From positions 2,203,923-2,267,922 of the forward strand of contig CAJINV010000014.1 in assembly GCA_905178155.1 (NCBI GenBank): a stretch of 64,000 nucleotides of DNA. Reading direction: 5' to 3'. The notes beneath the pieces are model-generated. The model was not told where the DNA came from and ran no database searches. It worked only from the letters and a program-made list of their open reading frames with translations. The stretch is from Amoebophrya sp. A120 (lineage: Eukaryota > Sar > Dinophyceae > Syndiniales > Amoebophryaceae). Both the position numbers and the translations under genes were made by a program. Of this stretch, positions 1-9,791 are shown piece after piece. The first letter of the stretch is position 1. Each line of letters starts with the position of its first letter.

Positions 1-1421
1 GTAAAGATTTTACTCAGGACCGTGGTCCCTGCTCAAGATTTTACCAGGGACGGCTGGCCCAGGTAAAATCCGAACGAAACAGCGTGCCACGGGGTCGATT
101 TGAGTCGGAACCTTCAATCATTTTCATCATGGAACAGGCTTCATTTGGGGCGATCGTGTTACGTGTGTGCGGGATCGATTTCCATGACCAACAGGTTGAA
201 AAGTAGCCGTTTTTTAGTATATAGGCTGGCAAGCTGAACGCACGGGCGCTGCGCAACGCGGTTTGTAGAACAGCCATTCACTTTCGCTAAGAGAAGACAC
301 ATGGTCAGGCTTAGACACACCCGAACACGGAGCGTCGTGGACAATTAGTTTTTTGCTTTAGCAAGAAGCGACCCTGAAAGGGAAACTAGTTTTCAACCTA
401 AGTAGTCACTTTTGCAACAAGATTCTTCAGCGAGCGGGGATTTGCGCCGGCAACGCTGGAAAAAGATTCTGAGTGCTCTCTTCCGGCACTGATACTTCTC
501 TTCTGCGCTCGACAATTGGACTTCTGTCGTCAGGCAGCGAGTACAGAAAGGTGAAAAACCTTGGAAATGCTGTACCTGTAGCACCTCAGATCTGCTACTA
601 AACTCCGCGAGAACTCGATGCGAGATCTAGCCTGTAGAAAGGCAGAATGATGTCAGAACCACGACGGCGAGCGCCTCGAGAAAATTTTCGAATATCGCAA
701 AAAACTATGCGAAAACTCTCACGAATTGCTGAAGTTTGTGCTGCATATGTGAAGAATATTTAGACAAACAACGGACAAGTCCCACTGTGTGCGGCGAACG
801 ACATCTACCTCTACGTTCTACAATATACTAGAATCGGCGCACATGAGTGCAGCTGCGGGTTAAATAGAAAAAACCTTCGAAAATATACCGAACCCGTGGA
901 GGGCCATAGATGCAGAGCCGTACGCAAACGCTGAAAAAGGCACGGATATTGTCTACATCGGAGGACAATCACGTGCGCAGTAAAAATTGCATATTGCTTC
1001 CTGCTAGCGGTGGTGAAACAGAAATACAATCTTGAAACAGATGTGTTCAGCACGTGGAATAAACTGCATCTACCTGTAGAGAAATTTTGGCTACGGTTTT
1101 AACAGTTCTGCCAACAGATATGTTTTCGGAAAGATCTGCCGTCACTAATAATCGAACACCACTGCTGCAACGACAAGGAAGTTGTGTTCTTGCAGCAGGG
1201 ATGATACAATTATAAATTAGGTAGCTAGCATATAAAGTAGTTGCCTGTCGCAATGACAACGGAAATTACTGCTCAAGCGTAATGTCGGCTTATCTAAGAT
1301 GGTCGTTTTCTTTTCCGAAGGAGTATAAAATTGCTGAAACAACATGGGTTGTTCCGTAGGGCGACGCAGATTCTGTGTCACAGAATGCTGCGTCGCGTCT
1401 AATCGAGTGACAGAAAAACGA
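1..1421. other. Left-edge non-coding stretch
   Basis: No reading frame here has the composition or length of the convincing genes in this window. The only visible structure is a short imperfect tandem repeat at 4-65 in which AAGATTTTAC recurs with a 31-bp spacing. The region lies downstream of the minus-strand lipase gene and may hold its 3' untranslated sequence. Confidence 0.5.
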
Positions 1422-4267
1422 TTACGCAGGACGCGTACTTTGTTTGAGCAGCAGCCCAGTTTCGTCACTAACAAAGAGCTTTGCCAATTTCGCAATGTAG
1501 TTTGTACACTTATGCGAAAGAAAGCCGGTCATTCCAATAATGGGATTCAAAACAGTGGCTGAAGCCACAAACGCGAAGCCGAATTTTTCCGCCATACGGC
1601 TTCTCTGCTTTTCCTCCTCGCCGTCAGCAGCCACACTTTTCGCAGGCTCCCAGGGAAACGATTCACCATCTGTTGCCTGGTGTCCTGTTTTCCCTTCTTC
1701 TGCTGCTGCGGGTTCTGGTTCTGGAGGACCTGGCAAATAGAGCATCACCTGCCCCGAGGGTAATGCACCACCAGACTGAGCATCTTTCTTGGTGTGTAGT
1801 ACTTTCGATTGGGCTGCGTCGACTTTCGTCCAGATGTTGCGGGCATGTTCGATCGTCCATTCTTCGGAAACCGGCTCGTCCGATAGGATTTCGAGCGCCG
1901 TTGCAGCCATTTTCAGCATCCGCTGCGGGTAGTTCCCACGCGGGATGATATCGTCACCGGCAATCACCTATGCATTGCAAATATGATGTCTGAATCTGCT
2001 GGAAAATTGCACGTCTACGTCCATGATGCTAATTCTGTTTCTGGGTCACACGAACAACAAAATCTGGTGTGTTTACATTGGTACACATTCAAAGTTATCC
2101 AGTTCTTTCGACACACTGAGCGAACTTCCACTGGAGAATAAGCATTGAAAAGCCTTCGATAGACCCGTAAGGCCTACGCGTGCAATCCAGATACGGGACC
2201 ATCTTCGACTCGAAGACGGTCCCGTATCTCAATTGCAGACAATAAACAAGCGAACTCCACTACTAGACCCAGTCGTTGTATTTGAAGTGCATATGACCGA
2301 CAGAAACGATTTCACCGGGAAAAGCTCGTCACGGTCCTCGATGATCTCCTTGCTCTTGGCCTTTTCCTTCAAATGGTGCATTTGCGCGTGGGTACTGATC
2401 ATGCCCGGGTTCGCGTGGGCGTAGCACTTGACTTCGATAGGGTGATGGTCGTGCTCATGCTTGTCCTCGGCTTGAGTATGTTTTTGTTTCTTTTGTTCAC
2501 GACGAGCGTGATCGATGTCGTGAAACACTTTCTGACCGCGCCACATCGCGTACACCAGCTGCGCTACTCCTGCACCGAGAGAGTGCCCCGTGATGATCAC
2601 GCTTTTGTAATTGGGGTGTTTCTTCAACATCAAGGCGTGCACATCATTGAACGTCTTGTAGCTGATGTAGTGCGCTGCTTTGAAGAAACCCTCGTGCACC
2701 CTTATCATCGTCTTGGGGTCTGGATTGTGTACCCTATTGTGCTCAGCACAGATGTGGTCCTCGTGATGATTGTGGTGCTCGTTCTTGTCGTGGTGTTTAT
2801 GCACGGCCGGGTGATGTGAGTTGTATTTCACCCGCCCTTCTTTGTCGACGAAATGGTGATGTTTGTCCTCGTCGCCGACGCCGAAGTCCGCCAACTTCAC
2901 CCAGCAGTTTCCGAAGTGTGCGTCTGTTTTGACGTCTCCGAGGGTTGCAGTCCCTTGAACAACCACAACAACAGCCTGCAACGAGTCGTCTCGCAAAATC
3001 ATGTACGCAGGATGAGCATGCGTTGCCGCGATATAGTGACCAAACTCCACAACGTGTGCGAAGTGGTCTACACGTCCATGGTCTCCTCCAGCCGAGTCTT
3101 TCATCAGCAGATGATGATGCTCTCCCGCTGTTGCACTTTTTATTTCAAAAGGATTTTTATCAGCACTTTTGATGACGTCAATCCGGCCAAACTTGTAAAC
3201 ACAGTAAGAGAAAACGGCTGTGCGGTAGAGTTCTGCTTTCCGCCGTTGGTCCAGACTGAAGTAAGCACGTTCATGTTGCTCGTCAACTGTGACCCCCTTG
3301 TGGTTTTCGAAGACCAAGTTGTCGCTGACGCTGATGTCGACCTCGCGATCATGGGAAGCTTCGCCCGTCCAAACTTGCAGGTGTTCGATGGAGTTGAGCA
3401 CGCCTTGGTTCTCCCAAAACAAATGTTGCAGCGTCGTCCAAAGCGAAAACTTCCATCTCGCACTCTTGATCATGTCGATGTGGTCCTGGATGAAGTGTAG
3501 GCCTGATGTCATCGAATCCACAGCTGACGCGAGCTCGGGATGCTGTTCGTTAATGATATGGTTCCCAACCTCTTCCAACACAGTGAAGGTTTGTATAATC
3601 TTCAGGTTGAACTTAGCCTGTAAGTCTCTTGCTTCTTGGACTATTTCGTCTCGGAGATTTTTCGCTGCGGTGCTGGCCCGCCCAAACCATCGTGCCGCGT
3701 ATGCTCGTCCTGTTGCGGCAGCGGCTGCTAGTACTCCTGTGGGTCCCGTTCTTGTGACTAGTAGAAACGACTCAGCCGCGCCTGTGGACTCCGTAGTTTC
3801 ATTCGTTCCTCCACCTAATCCGACCCGAGCCGTCCTCGTGTCCTCTCCGCTCCGCTCCGCTCCGCTCCGCTCCGCTCCGCTCCCAACCCCTCCACGGCAA
3901 CGCTGTAATCCCCGTGCGCCGTGGTCTTGCCATTCGCGGCAGCTCTCGTCGTGGAGGGTGCTTTTAACTCATCTCCACTAGTACTGGAGTCGCCAGATAG
4001 TGATTTCTCCACGAAACCCGACTCGCCCGCGCCTTCATCTTTGACTTCCTCATCCGTGAACTCCGCTGTTGTATCCACAATGGTCGTACGCACTTGCTGT
4101 GAGTCGTCGTGGCGGTTGTAGTGCGGAGAGCGGTCAGTGGTCAAGGCGTCAGTCGCGTTCTCCGCGAATAAGAAAGTTGGCGCTAGCTCGCCTGCTCCGC
4201 TCCACGGAAACCACCAGCCACACAGTAAGTACAGTGTGCAAGTATACGAACCTCGTGGAGGCGCCAT
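1422..4267 (-). CDS. Class-3 lipase, sn-1 diacylglycerol-lipase-like, two or more exons
   Basis: The minus-strand central exon (down to 2298) carries the alpha/beta-hydrolase lipase_3 core: an oxyanion-side QGTATLGDVKTDA segment, then VHEGFF and the nucleophile elbow GHSLGAG near 2560-2580. A GT-AG intron (2297-1968) joins it in phase 0 to an exon at 1967-1422 that starts with AGDDIIPR. That matches the acidic-residue loop (GDDxxPR) following the elbow in DAG lipases, which is why I join the exons. The family hydrolyses diacylglycerol to monoacylglycerol at membranes. The last exon has one hydrophobic segment (FGFAFVASATVLNPIIGMTG). Two histidine-rich insertions (about 2430-2520 and 2750-2870) are unusual. 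The N-terminal part beginning MAPPRGSYTC at 4267 is in another frame, and the frames meet at a TCCGC pentanucleotide repeat (3846-3880). The true start and any further intron there are unsure. The catalytic His was not placed. Confidence 0.75.
1969..2293 (-). mobile_element. Introner-like element forming the lipase intron
   Basis: The intron between the two lipase exons has inverted ends TATGCAC.../...TGCATA (minus strand). It is flanked by near-identical 5-mers GGTCA and GGTGA, which look like a diverged target duplication. Cutting after the first base of each 5-mer gives GT...AG borders and joins the exons in phase 0. It also contains a long hairpin at 2181-2237. Confidence 0.6.
2181..2237. 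other. Long hairpin inside lipase intron
   Basis: The arms GATACGGGACC (2190-2200) and GGTCCCGTATC (2218-2228) are perfect complements. They are extended inward by TCTTCG/CGAAGA around a three-base loop, and outward, across a small internal loop, by TGCAAT/ATTGCA. The paired region totals about 23 bp. The function is unknown; it could be element structure or a small RNA precursor. Confidence 0.6.
3846..3880. repeat. (TCCGC)7 microsatellite at a frame break in the lipase gene
   Basis: There are seven exact TCCGC units. On the minus strand the reading frame upstream of the repeat and the frame of the lipase core downstream differ by the 2-nt remainder of 35 bases. Six or nine copies would put them in register. 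Confidence 0.8.
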
Positions 4268-5084
4268 CTTGTTTTGGCGTATAGTGCTGTATGATGCGCG
4301 AGTCAGAGTGTCCCACAGGAATCCAACAAGTCGCGCGCGAAATCAAAGAAGGTCCTGGTTTCCACCCGCGAGATATGAACCCTTGAACCAGATGAAAAAT
4401 GGCTACGGAAGACAAGAGGAAGAGGTGGAAAACGAAATGAAAATAAAAGATCGATACGAAAAACCACGAATAGTGCAGCCATCAAGTTCAAGCAACTGAG
4501 CATGCGCAATGACTGAAAACAAGGAAGAGGAAAGACATAGCACGCATGCAAATATCATTCCGTCCTATGTACAGCGTTCGGCTTGGGAAACTGCGGCCTC
4601 GCGTTTGCAGAGAGGACGAGAAGCAGAGACAGCTCTAAAACTAAATTGAGACCGTCGTGCTGTCCGATTTCGAGAGTGCACTTTTCTTATTGTGCGCTGC
4701 ACAGAAAGTAAGTCATGCTTTTCCTTTTTGTCGCTGTGCCATCGAGTTACTGTTGTAGTCGAAGTTTTAATTCATAATTGATCATTCATTATATCGTGTT
4801 CGTGCTTCACAATGCTGACAGCAAATAATAGTCCTAGAAAACCAAGCAGATACGATATTAAAGCTGACTGCAAATGCGCAGTAGTGCTATTATCATCATC
4901 TTCATCATCGTGGACAATCATGGTTGTCTTCTTGTGTCTGTGAGCAACGACTTGGGTGAAGTGACGCTTTCAGAGCTAATATTGATTTTTTTCTTCAAGA
5001 CTACACTCACGCTTTGCTACTGCCCTACTACCTTTTGCGTTTGGTATTGATAGTCATATCTACAACTTTAACAAAAATTCAAAA

Positions 5085-5180
5085 GAGTTCAGTGCACCTT
5101 TTGAGTTCAGTGCACCTTTTGAGTTCAATGCATCTCTTGAGTTCAGTGCACCTTTTGAGTTCACTGAACTTTTTGAGTTC
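5085..5180. repeat. 18-bp tandem repeat, about 5.3 copies
   Basis: The unit GAGTTCAGTGCACCTTTT begins at 5085, 5103, 5121, 5139 and 5157, with a partial sixth copy. The third and fifth copies have point changes. Each unit holds the palindromic GTGCAC core. Confidence 0.85.
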
Positions 5181-5629
5181 TTCTTCGTCGCACATCATGA
5201 TAAGACTTGCTCGGAGTTCACAAAATTCACAGCATTCAGATTCACAAAATTCAATCTTGATCTTAGAATCATCAATCTTAGAATCATCATGAGCCACTAT
5301 CTCGACCTTCAAGTCATAATCTCATATAGAAAAACATAATCCATCATCTCGATCCCCGAATCATTCTCGCGATCTCAAAGCCATACCTTCTTTTCGAAAG
5401 TCATAATCTTCGATCTTAGACACAATGTCTCGATCTCGGAGTCTTCGTCTCAATCTCATTCATAGTCTCCATCTTGAAAAAATTATATACACTCTCATGC
5501 CATCACTATTTCAATCTTAAAATCTTCATCGCAGTCTTAAAATCATACTCTGCACTGAAAACGCAGACGAATGATCTCTATCATCATCATCGTCATTCAC
5601 ATCAGAGACTGGGGCGAAGAGGCGTCATT

Positions 5630-6057
5630 CACTCTTGAGACTGTGGCGACTCATCAGTCAACATATCAAAATGTCAACAACACATCATGAAAATCCCACA
5701 CATCCAGCCATCACCATCCTCATCGTCATATCGAAAGGGCGGGGGGGGCGCGGGGGGGGGCGAGGGCCCCCCGCACTTCCTCATCATCATCATCATCGTC
5801 ATCGTGTACGTGGGGCGGGGATAATAATCATGATCGTCGTCATCATTCGTGAGATTGTGGCGGTTCATCAAGCAACATATCCAAACGGCAGCAAAACATC
5901 ATAAAAATTTCACACGTCCAGCCATCACCATCATCGTCATCATATCGCAAGGGCGGGGGGGGCGCGGGGGGGGGCGAGGGCCCCCCGCACTTCAATAAAT
6001 CGTCATCATCTTCATCATCATCGCCATCATTCATGTCCGAGAAGTTGTGGCACGGAG
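5630..6057. repeat. 214-bp tandem duplication with long G tracts
   Basis: Matched landmarks repeat exactly 214 bp apart: ACATAT at 5661 and 5875, and the start of the G-tract block at 5737 and 5951. Each copy holds a block of two long G runs split by CGC, then a CGAGGGCCCCCC turn, and is flanked by CAT/ATC repeats. A partial third copy seems to start near 6028. No coding potential is seen. Confidence 0.85.
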
Positions 6058-6640
6058 CTTCCGCTCAATTCGCGAAAGACGAAAGCACAGGCACCCGCGT
6101 AAACGATAGCTAGAACCTACCGACCCGGCGCCGCGACAGAAAGCGGCGACACGCTGAAGCCTAGCAGATGACAAAGGATAACAGCGACGATCGAGGGGCC
6201 GACGAGTTGCGCGTGGCGACGCCCTATCTAACGCAAAGAAAAAGCCGGGCGGAAGATGAAAATAGAACGATCGAGGCAGGGGCGCCACGTTTGAACTCAT
6301 CGCGAGGCAGCTTCCTACGCAGAAGTCAACAGTGCCGACAGACGCCAACGTGTCCACTTCGTTCTAATAACACCACAGGCACACCAGTGGCGCAACACAC
6401 GCTCGAGCCTCAGCCCCTGGGGAGACAACTCTTGCGACGCACGCGGCGCTCCCTGAACGTGCGCAAGAGGGCTACGCGCACGGAGCTGCTAGCGCGCCGC
6501 GTGAAAAATGTACTGCAATCGCAATTCAGCCCTGGACTTTGGGTTTTGGAAAATATATACGCAGAGCGATAACATAGCCGCGGAGACTTCGCAAAAGCTC
6601 GCCCTCATCTACAGATTCTAGCTCGGTGCCGTCCTGTTAT

Positions 6641-7044
6641 CTACATACTTCTGAAATAGTTCGGACGCAGAGTCACGCCAGGCCGCAACTCGCGGAAGGC
6701 CCCATCCGCCACGTCTATAAAATTTTCCGAGGCTCGGTAGTCCAAGTCCATGATGTACTTCCCCGGGCGCCATGATTGATATCAGCCACCATTCGTCGCC
6801 CGCGCGCCAGCATAGCGCTGGCGGGCTCCTTTTGTCCCTTTGGTTCCTGCGACGTGAAGAACCAGCAAACGACGTGGCCGCTAGCGGCCTTCGTGTCCCC
6901 GACCCAGATGCATTCCGCAGGGTTTGCGCCGTCGGCGCGCTTCTCTCTCTCCGAACCCGTGCGCCGGTGGTACATGGCGCCCCGAAGTAAGTCCACCCTT
7001 CGCCCCTTCTCATCCGGGTGATTGGGAAAATCCGGCTTCGACAT
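6641..7044 (-). pseudogene. Small unknown protein gene with one frameshift
   Basis: From ATG at 7044 (MSKPDFPNHP) the minus-strand frame runs about 94 codons with balanced composition, including WVGDTKAASG and VVCWFFTSQEP. At a run of four G (plus-strand C at 6761-6764) it shifts into a frame that soon stops. The next frame continues with protein-like sequence (YIMDLDYRASENF, VADGAFRELRPGV) to a stop at 6641-6643. One extra G would join the halves into a protein of about 134 residues. This may be an assembly error, a recent null allele or a degenerating gene. I do not recognise the family. Confidence 0.4.
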
Positions 7045-7239
7045 TGGTTGCAGAGTGGAGTGTATCTCGCAAGCTTCTACTACTAGATGCGAAATTGCGC
7101 TTGCAGGAGGAGATGGCGCGACGTGATAGAGAGTTACAAGACCGACGGCGCCAACACAGCGGCAGAGTTTCTAGCAATGGGTAAAAGCTGGGACTTCTGT
7201 AAATGTAAATGATTGCAGTGGAAAAAAGAAGCGCAGAAA

Positions 7240-7593
7240 CTAGGTGCGTCGCTGTTCGGAAATGAAACGGGGATAGAAAAGGGTGGGGCGATTGTATGAA
7301 CCAAAGCCAGGCATACGTGCCCGACGTACCTTTTTGCTCATCGTTTCATGGTCCTCCTGGGCCTTGCCTGCTGCAGATCTCGCGTGCCGGCTAGCAGGCA
7401 TGACTGCGCGGCCGGCTGCGCAACTTCTAAAGTCCTTGGCTAAGTATCTTTTCTGATCGATCATTTGCTTTTTATCATCATCATCATCATCATCGTCATC
7501 ATCGCCATCGTCTATCCTGCGCGGGGTATTGCGCAGCAAAGGGCTAAAAAGTTTCTTCATGGAAGCAGGAGAGGGCGATTTTAGTCTCTTCAT
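7240..7593 (-). CDS. Possible small basic protein or exon with poly-Asp
   Basis: From ATG at 7593 there is a 117-residue frame: a basic Ser/Pro start (MKRLKSPSPAS), a run of about ten Asp encoded by an ATC/GTC trinucleotide repeat (7476-7510), then a basic C-terminal half. It has no recognised domain. The poly-Asp run comes from simple sequence like that found in nearby non-coding DNA, so this could be a chance frame or one exon of a longer gene. Confidence 0.25.
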   Translation of the reverse strand: MKRLKSPSPASMKKLFSPLLRNTPRRIDDGDDDDDDDDDDKKQMIDQKRYLAKDFRSCAAGRAVMPASRHARSAAGKAQEDHETMSKKVRRARMPGFGSYNRPTLFYPRFISEQRRT

Positions 7594-8220
7594 CGCTGCC
7601 GCAGCGACTTCTTCTCTCTGGGTGGTTCTGATGTGTACACAGGAAAATGAGTCGGATCCTCCATACATGCAACGCAGAAAAAGAAGCGCGCACACAGGGG
7701 GGGGCTTGGGGCGGTCTTCCCCGCGACCGGGAAACTGCGGCGCCATCCCCCAGCGAAGGCTTCGCGTGTGTTCCCTACCGAGTACCACTGCGCCTCTGCG
7801 AAAAAAGTTCGCGCAAGCGGCTGCGCGTTCCTGCAGGACGGGTTGGGGCCGGTCTCCCCCCCCGGAGTGGGCCGCCTTCCTTGCTTACTCAGCCACCACC
7901 TCCACGAAGCCCACTACCCATTCTAGCGCAAGTTTGCGTTGTCACGCCGAGCGGGCGAAGCTTTTCGAATCTCGTTACTATTCTACACAAACTCGTCGCC
8001 CGCCTGGGGTTCAGCGTGGTCCATGTTAAAAATAATGCTCGTCATCATGTGGCGACTACTACTGGGCCAGGGCCTGCTGGACGGGCCCCACCAGGCTTTC
8101 GTACTGTCTCTATGTGAGTACCTTGCTTGCAGGATAGTTGTAGTTCATCAACCAACTCAACATAAGCAGCTCATCCGGATCGACTTTGTTCTACGTAACT
8201 TACTTACTGTTACTTCACCC
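7594..8220. other. Intergenic, nothing recognised
   Basis: GC-rich sequence with C/G runs. Overlapping frames are open on both strands, none has a recognisable motif, and no clear splice-bounded exon is seen. Confidence 0.4.
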
Positions 8221-9162
8221 CTACTGCATCACATCTCTGATGTGGTAATCCCTCCGCGCTTCCCGCGCAGAATAGTCCGGCTTAGTATCAGCCACGGTTT
8301 TCACGAAAGACACTAACTCATGCTCCACACCGTACAACTTCTCCACGTCTTTCACGCCCTCTAACTTCTGAAACCCCATGAGCTTCCCCGCGACCTTCTG
8401 GCTCTTCAGGTTCCCGACGGCACAGGAGATGTCGAAGTGCTGCAGCTGAAACTCTCTTCGTCCATACTCCACCAGCTGCTCCACACATTTCGTCATCAGG
8501 CCGCACCTTTCAAAATCCTGCGACAGCCAGTACCCAATGTAGCCGATCCTTCGATCGTGGTCGATGAAGTTGAAACCACAGAGACCGGCGATTGTGGCAA
8601 CTGCCGGCACGTCGACATCAAAGGATGCGACGTCATCATCATCTGCAGCCGCGCTAGAAGCAGTCACAAGAACTTCGATCACCTGCACGAAAGATCTGCC
8701 TGCTTCCCCGTCTGATTTCGTCTTGTCTAGGAAGAAGAACTCGTCTTCGAATTTTCGCACGAAGTCCAGCCAGGGCAGCCATTCGCGCAAGTGCGTCCGG
8801 TTTTTGTCGATCACTTCGAAAAGTCGCTTGGCCTCGAGGTCCTTACTGGCATCTGCGTGGCGAACGTTGCGCAGGGAAACGTGGAGAAGGCCTCGAGGTT
8901 TCGAAGAGGAGAGTGAGGTGGAGGAGTTGGCATCAGCTGCAGTGGGAGTTGAAGATGAAAACGCGGGCGAGACTTCATGTGTGAAGGACAAACTTACCTC
9001 ACCAGATGGATAGGGGTGGTGGGGAAAGTCTGGTCGTTTAGCCGTGCTCGTAATTATGGGATCCTTGATGTCACGAGGGCCAGTAAGCAAGTCAGTCTCG
9101 TCGTCAATGGCACTTCTGCGCTCGTCCATCGACCCCGCCGATGAAACTGGAGGAGGCACCAT
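8221..9162 (-). CDS. GNAT-family N-acetyltransferase, RimJ/RimL-like
   Basis: Single-frame 313-residue protein from ATG at 9162. Residues 1-70 are low-complexity. From about residue 75 (VSLRNVRHADA) the fold follows the RimJ/RimL ribosomal-protein N-acetyltransferase group: HLREWLPWLDF, then GLCGFNFIDHDRRIGYIGYW, then the acetyl-CoA loop region SQDFERCGLMT. The end is the conserved SCAVGNLKSQKVAGKLMGF, equivalent to the family pattern ending NxxSxxVAEKLGF. Such enzymes move acetyl from acetyl-CoA to N-terminal or other amines; the substrate here is unknown. A GAG|GTAAGT-like donor (8997) and a pyrimidine-rich acceptor (8937) lie in the N-terminal part. Removing those 61 nt would break the frame, so I treat the gene as intronless. 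Confidence 0.85.
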   Translation of the reverse strand: MVPPPVSSAGSMDERRSAIDDETDLLTGPRDIKDPIITSTAKRPDFPHHPYPSGEVSLSFTHEVSPAFSSSTPTAADANSSTSLSSSKPRGLLHVSLRNVRHADASKDLEAKRLFEVIDKNRTHLREWLPWLDFVRKFEDEFFFLDKTKSDGEAGRSFVQVIEVLVTASSAAADDDDVASFDVDVPAVATIAGLCGFNFIDHDRRIGYIGYWLSQDFERCGLMTKCVEQLVEYGRREFQLQHFDISCAVGNLKSQKVAGKLMGFQKLEGVKDVEKLYGVEHELVSFVKTVADTKPDYSAREARRDYHIRDVMQ

Positions 9163-9791
9163 AGTTTGATTTTCTGCTTTATCAAGGGTGCAATCTACTA
9201 AGTAAGCCGTCGAGGGTCAGGTTATTCTTAGTCTGAGAGAGAGGGGAATATCAAAATACGCAGCTGCTGGGGGGGGGCAGCAGCAGCTTGCGTTGCAAAA
9301 TTGCTTGCTCTTTGATGCGAAGGATTTGATGCAAAGAGAGCGCTCTAATGACACCGAGTGTTCCAATAAAAATGCTTCTGATGTACCACAAGAATTTTTG
9401 CAATTGTGAAGTCATTCGCTTGATGAAGCCTCTTGTTCTGCTTGGCGACACGCGTTTCGTGTGCGTCTCAGCATGTCACAGCAGAGCAGGCAGAGAAAAA
9501 TTTTGTCGAAGTCCATAAAAAAAAGACCTATGTATTCGTCCATTCGCGGTCTGTTCTCACGTATTTTTTTCCGTTCCTGAACATGGGAGACTATACACGA
9601 CGCTTCTTCACCGAAGCAGAAGTCTTTGAACTTTTCTGTTATGTTGAGCATGTCGTGCTTAGATCATCACGCAGACAGTATTTCCATCGATTCGTGGAAC
9701 GGTTTTGAGTCTGATCTTCCACAGTGAAGCTTATGGGGTCGATCCGTACTGCACAGGACCCTGGATCGAGCTGACCAGAGCCAGACAACCA
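9163..9791. other. Intergenic between two minus-strand genes
   Basis: Contains a G run near 9270-9277 and AT-rich sequence without a recognisable gene. A TG microsatellite begins at about 9797 just inside the end of the neighbouring frame. It probably carries the upstream region of the acetyltransferase gene and the 3' end of the next gene. Confidence 0.4.

Larger units (their letters stand above)
4268..6640. other. Gene-poor, simple-sequence-rich region
   Basis: No credible gene is visible in about 2.4 kb. The stretch holds CAT/ATC-rich simple sequence, an 18-bp tandem repeat (5085-5180) and a 214-bp tandem duplication with G tracts (about 5630-6057). A 134-codon plus-strand frame from 6168 exists, but it has no recognisable motif and an overlapping minus-strand frame, so it is not called. 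Confidence 0.5.

Noticed and set aside
6168-6572. 134-codon plus-strand frame with ATG
   Set aside because: Arg/Thr-rich without domain, overlapping minus-strand frame of similar length, and no splice or promoter support.
8937-8997. Apparent GT-AG intron in the acetyltransferase gene
   Set aside because: Its 61-nt length would shift the frame away from the clear GNAT domain, and the unspliced frame is continuous.
7015-9030. Similar KPDFPNHP and RPDFPHHP peptides in two neighbouring genes
   Set aside because: The match is about eight residues with no similarity beyond it; probably chance.
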